Shown one piece after another: positions 63,404 through 64,000 of a stretch of 64,000 nucleotides of DNA. This stretch comes from Herbiconiux sp. VKM Ac-1786 (GTDB lineage: Bacteria; Actinomycetota; Actinomycetes; Actinomycetales; Microbacteriaceae). The notes below the pieces were generated by a model that had not been told where the DNA came from, did not search any database, and saw only the letters and a program-made list of their open reading frames with translations. The stretch's first letter is position 1; every line of letters begins with the position of its first letter. The position numbers and the translations under genes are program-made. The stretch is from assembly GCF_015350805.1 (NCBI RefSeq), contig NZ_JADKSG010000001.1:62001-126000 (forward strand), given 5' to 3'.

Positions 63404-64000
63404 ATGCCTCGACGAGTCGCACTTCCGCCGCACCTCGGTCGTGGCCCGTTCGGCGTCGGCGAAGGCCGCTCGGCCGGCCTCGGCGAGAAGCGGATGCGCG
63501 GCCGCGACCTCACCGCACCATTCCCTTCGACCCGCCTCCCGCTCTCCACCCCCCTCGATCTGCAGACCCGATGCCGGGCCTACTCCTCGAGGCTCCGAGC
63601 GGACGAGGTGTTCTCGCACGTCACGGCGGCACGGCTCTGGGGCCTGATCGACCCCGTCACGGCGTGGTTGCGACGAGCTCCGCCGGCGGGCCGACCGGAC
63701 GGTGGGGCGCGGTGCCCGGGCCGCACGGAGGGCGGCGGCCTTCGTCCGCGAGGGCTCGGACTCGCCGCAGGAGTCACGGCTGCGGGTGGCGCTCGTGATG
63801 TCGGGCTTACCCGAACCGGAGCTGAACCCGGAGCTCCGCCGCGCATCCGGCCGCTTCGTGGCGCGCGTCGACATGCTGTACCGCGAGGCGCGGGTGGTCG
63901 TGGAGTACGACGGCGACCAGCACCGCACCGACCGGCGTCAGTACGACCTCGACATCCGGCGGATCGACACGCTCCACGACCTCGGCTGGACGGTCGTCCG
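63404..64000 (+). pseudogene. Broken DUF559/Vsr-like nuclease-domain gene (runs off window)
   Basis: Frame 1 from ATG 63404 gives an N-terminal part ending HVTAARLWGL then IDPVTAWLRRAPP, after which the sense is lost. A different frame, open from about 63648, encodes DELRRRADRTVGRGARAARR, then SRLRVALVMSGLPEPELNPE, and the nuclease-like core RVDMLYREARVVVEYDGDQH with RRQYDLDIRRIDTLHDLGW up to the edge. The two parts belong to one family (actinobacterial DUF559 proteins), but the middle is short and frame-shifted. A deletion plus frameshift is the simple explanation; a sequencing error cannot be excluded. Confidence 0.75.

Overview
The window is chromosomal DNA of a high-GC Gram-positive bacterium, most likely a member of the family Microbacteriaceae (Actinobacteria). 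Reasons: very strong G/C bias at third codon positions, frequent GTG starts, many 4-bp ATGA/GTGA overlaps, a mycothiol-dependent nitroreductase-like protein, paired ClpP1/ClpP2, oligoribonuclease, a RamB-type regulator beside GTP-dependent PEP carboxykinase, and the CydABCD arrangement. I see no phage, plasmid, transposase, CRISPR array or rRNA.

Layout. 1-5.7 kb: comEC (cut by the left edge), comEA and leuS, all on the minus strand. 5.9-12.6 kb: a class IV aminotransferase, then the cytochrome bd operon cydABDC (minus) under a promoter with a 12-bp palindrome in its spacer. 12.7-17.4 kb: a DedA protein, a four-gene osmoprotectant ABC importer and a TetR regulator. 17.5-25.4 kb: an APP1-type phosphatase, a RamB-like regulator divergent from pckG, valS, a GNAT acetyltransferase and a small protein. 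25.4-28.1 kb: a plant-association module with a GntR/FCD regulator and aldo/keto reductase divergent from a bona fide ACC deaminase (acdS).

28.2-33.0 kb: clpX, an unusually short AAA-type ATPase, clpP2, clpP1 and tig. 33-38 kb: tRNA-Pro, tRNA-Gly, small membrane proteins, an LLM-type oxidoreductase, a nitroreductase and dps, the last behind two DtxR-like boxes spaced exactly 20 bp. 38.1-42.7 kb: a five-gene minus-strand operon (Rv2466c-like protein, rpiB, Nei-type glycosylase, PaiB-like protein, amidohydrolase). 42.8-50.4 kb: pepN, mscS, glbO, a KsdD-like flavoprotein and tesB. 50.5-55.0 kb: thioesterase, ettA, a lipoprotein-like gene with a 24-nt minisatellite, a second 16-nt repeat array, ssb and msrA. 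55-59.4 kb: small proteins, tRNA-Arg, orn, tRNA-His, a zincin metallopeptidase and a D-Ala-D-Ala-carboxypeptidase-like protein without its catalytic motifs. 59.4-63.3 kb: a TPP-riboswitch-controlled thiamine-type ECF transporter (ykoE, fused two-domain ATPase, ecfT) ending in a P-loop kinase gene. 63.4 kb to the right edge: a broken DUF559-type nuclease-like gene.

From valS to ssb the gene order follows the Mycobacterium tuberculosis block valS-clpX-clpP2-clpP1-tig-nei-rpiB-Rv2466c-pepN-glbO-Rv2475c-Rv2477c-Rv2478c (recalled, not searched), so the backbone is ancestral actinobacterial core and the acdS, dps/nitroreductase and amidohydrolase segments are the accessory insertions. I found no wholly new multi-gene system. 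The most unusual signals are the two repeat arrays at 53.2-53.7 kb, the catalytically stripped PBP-like protein, the shortened ATPase inside the clp cluster, the long insertion in the Nei-type glycosylase, and several readable regulatory sites.
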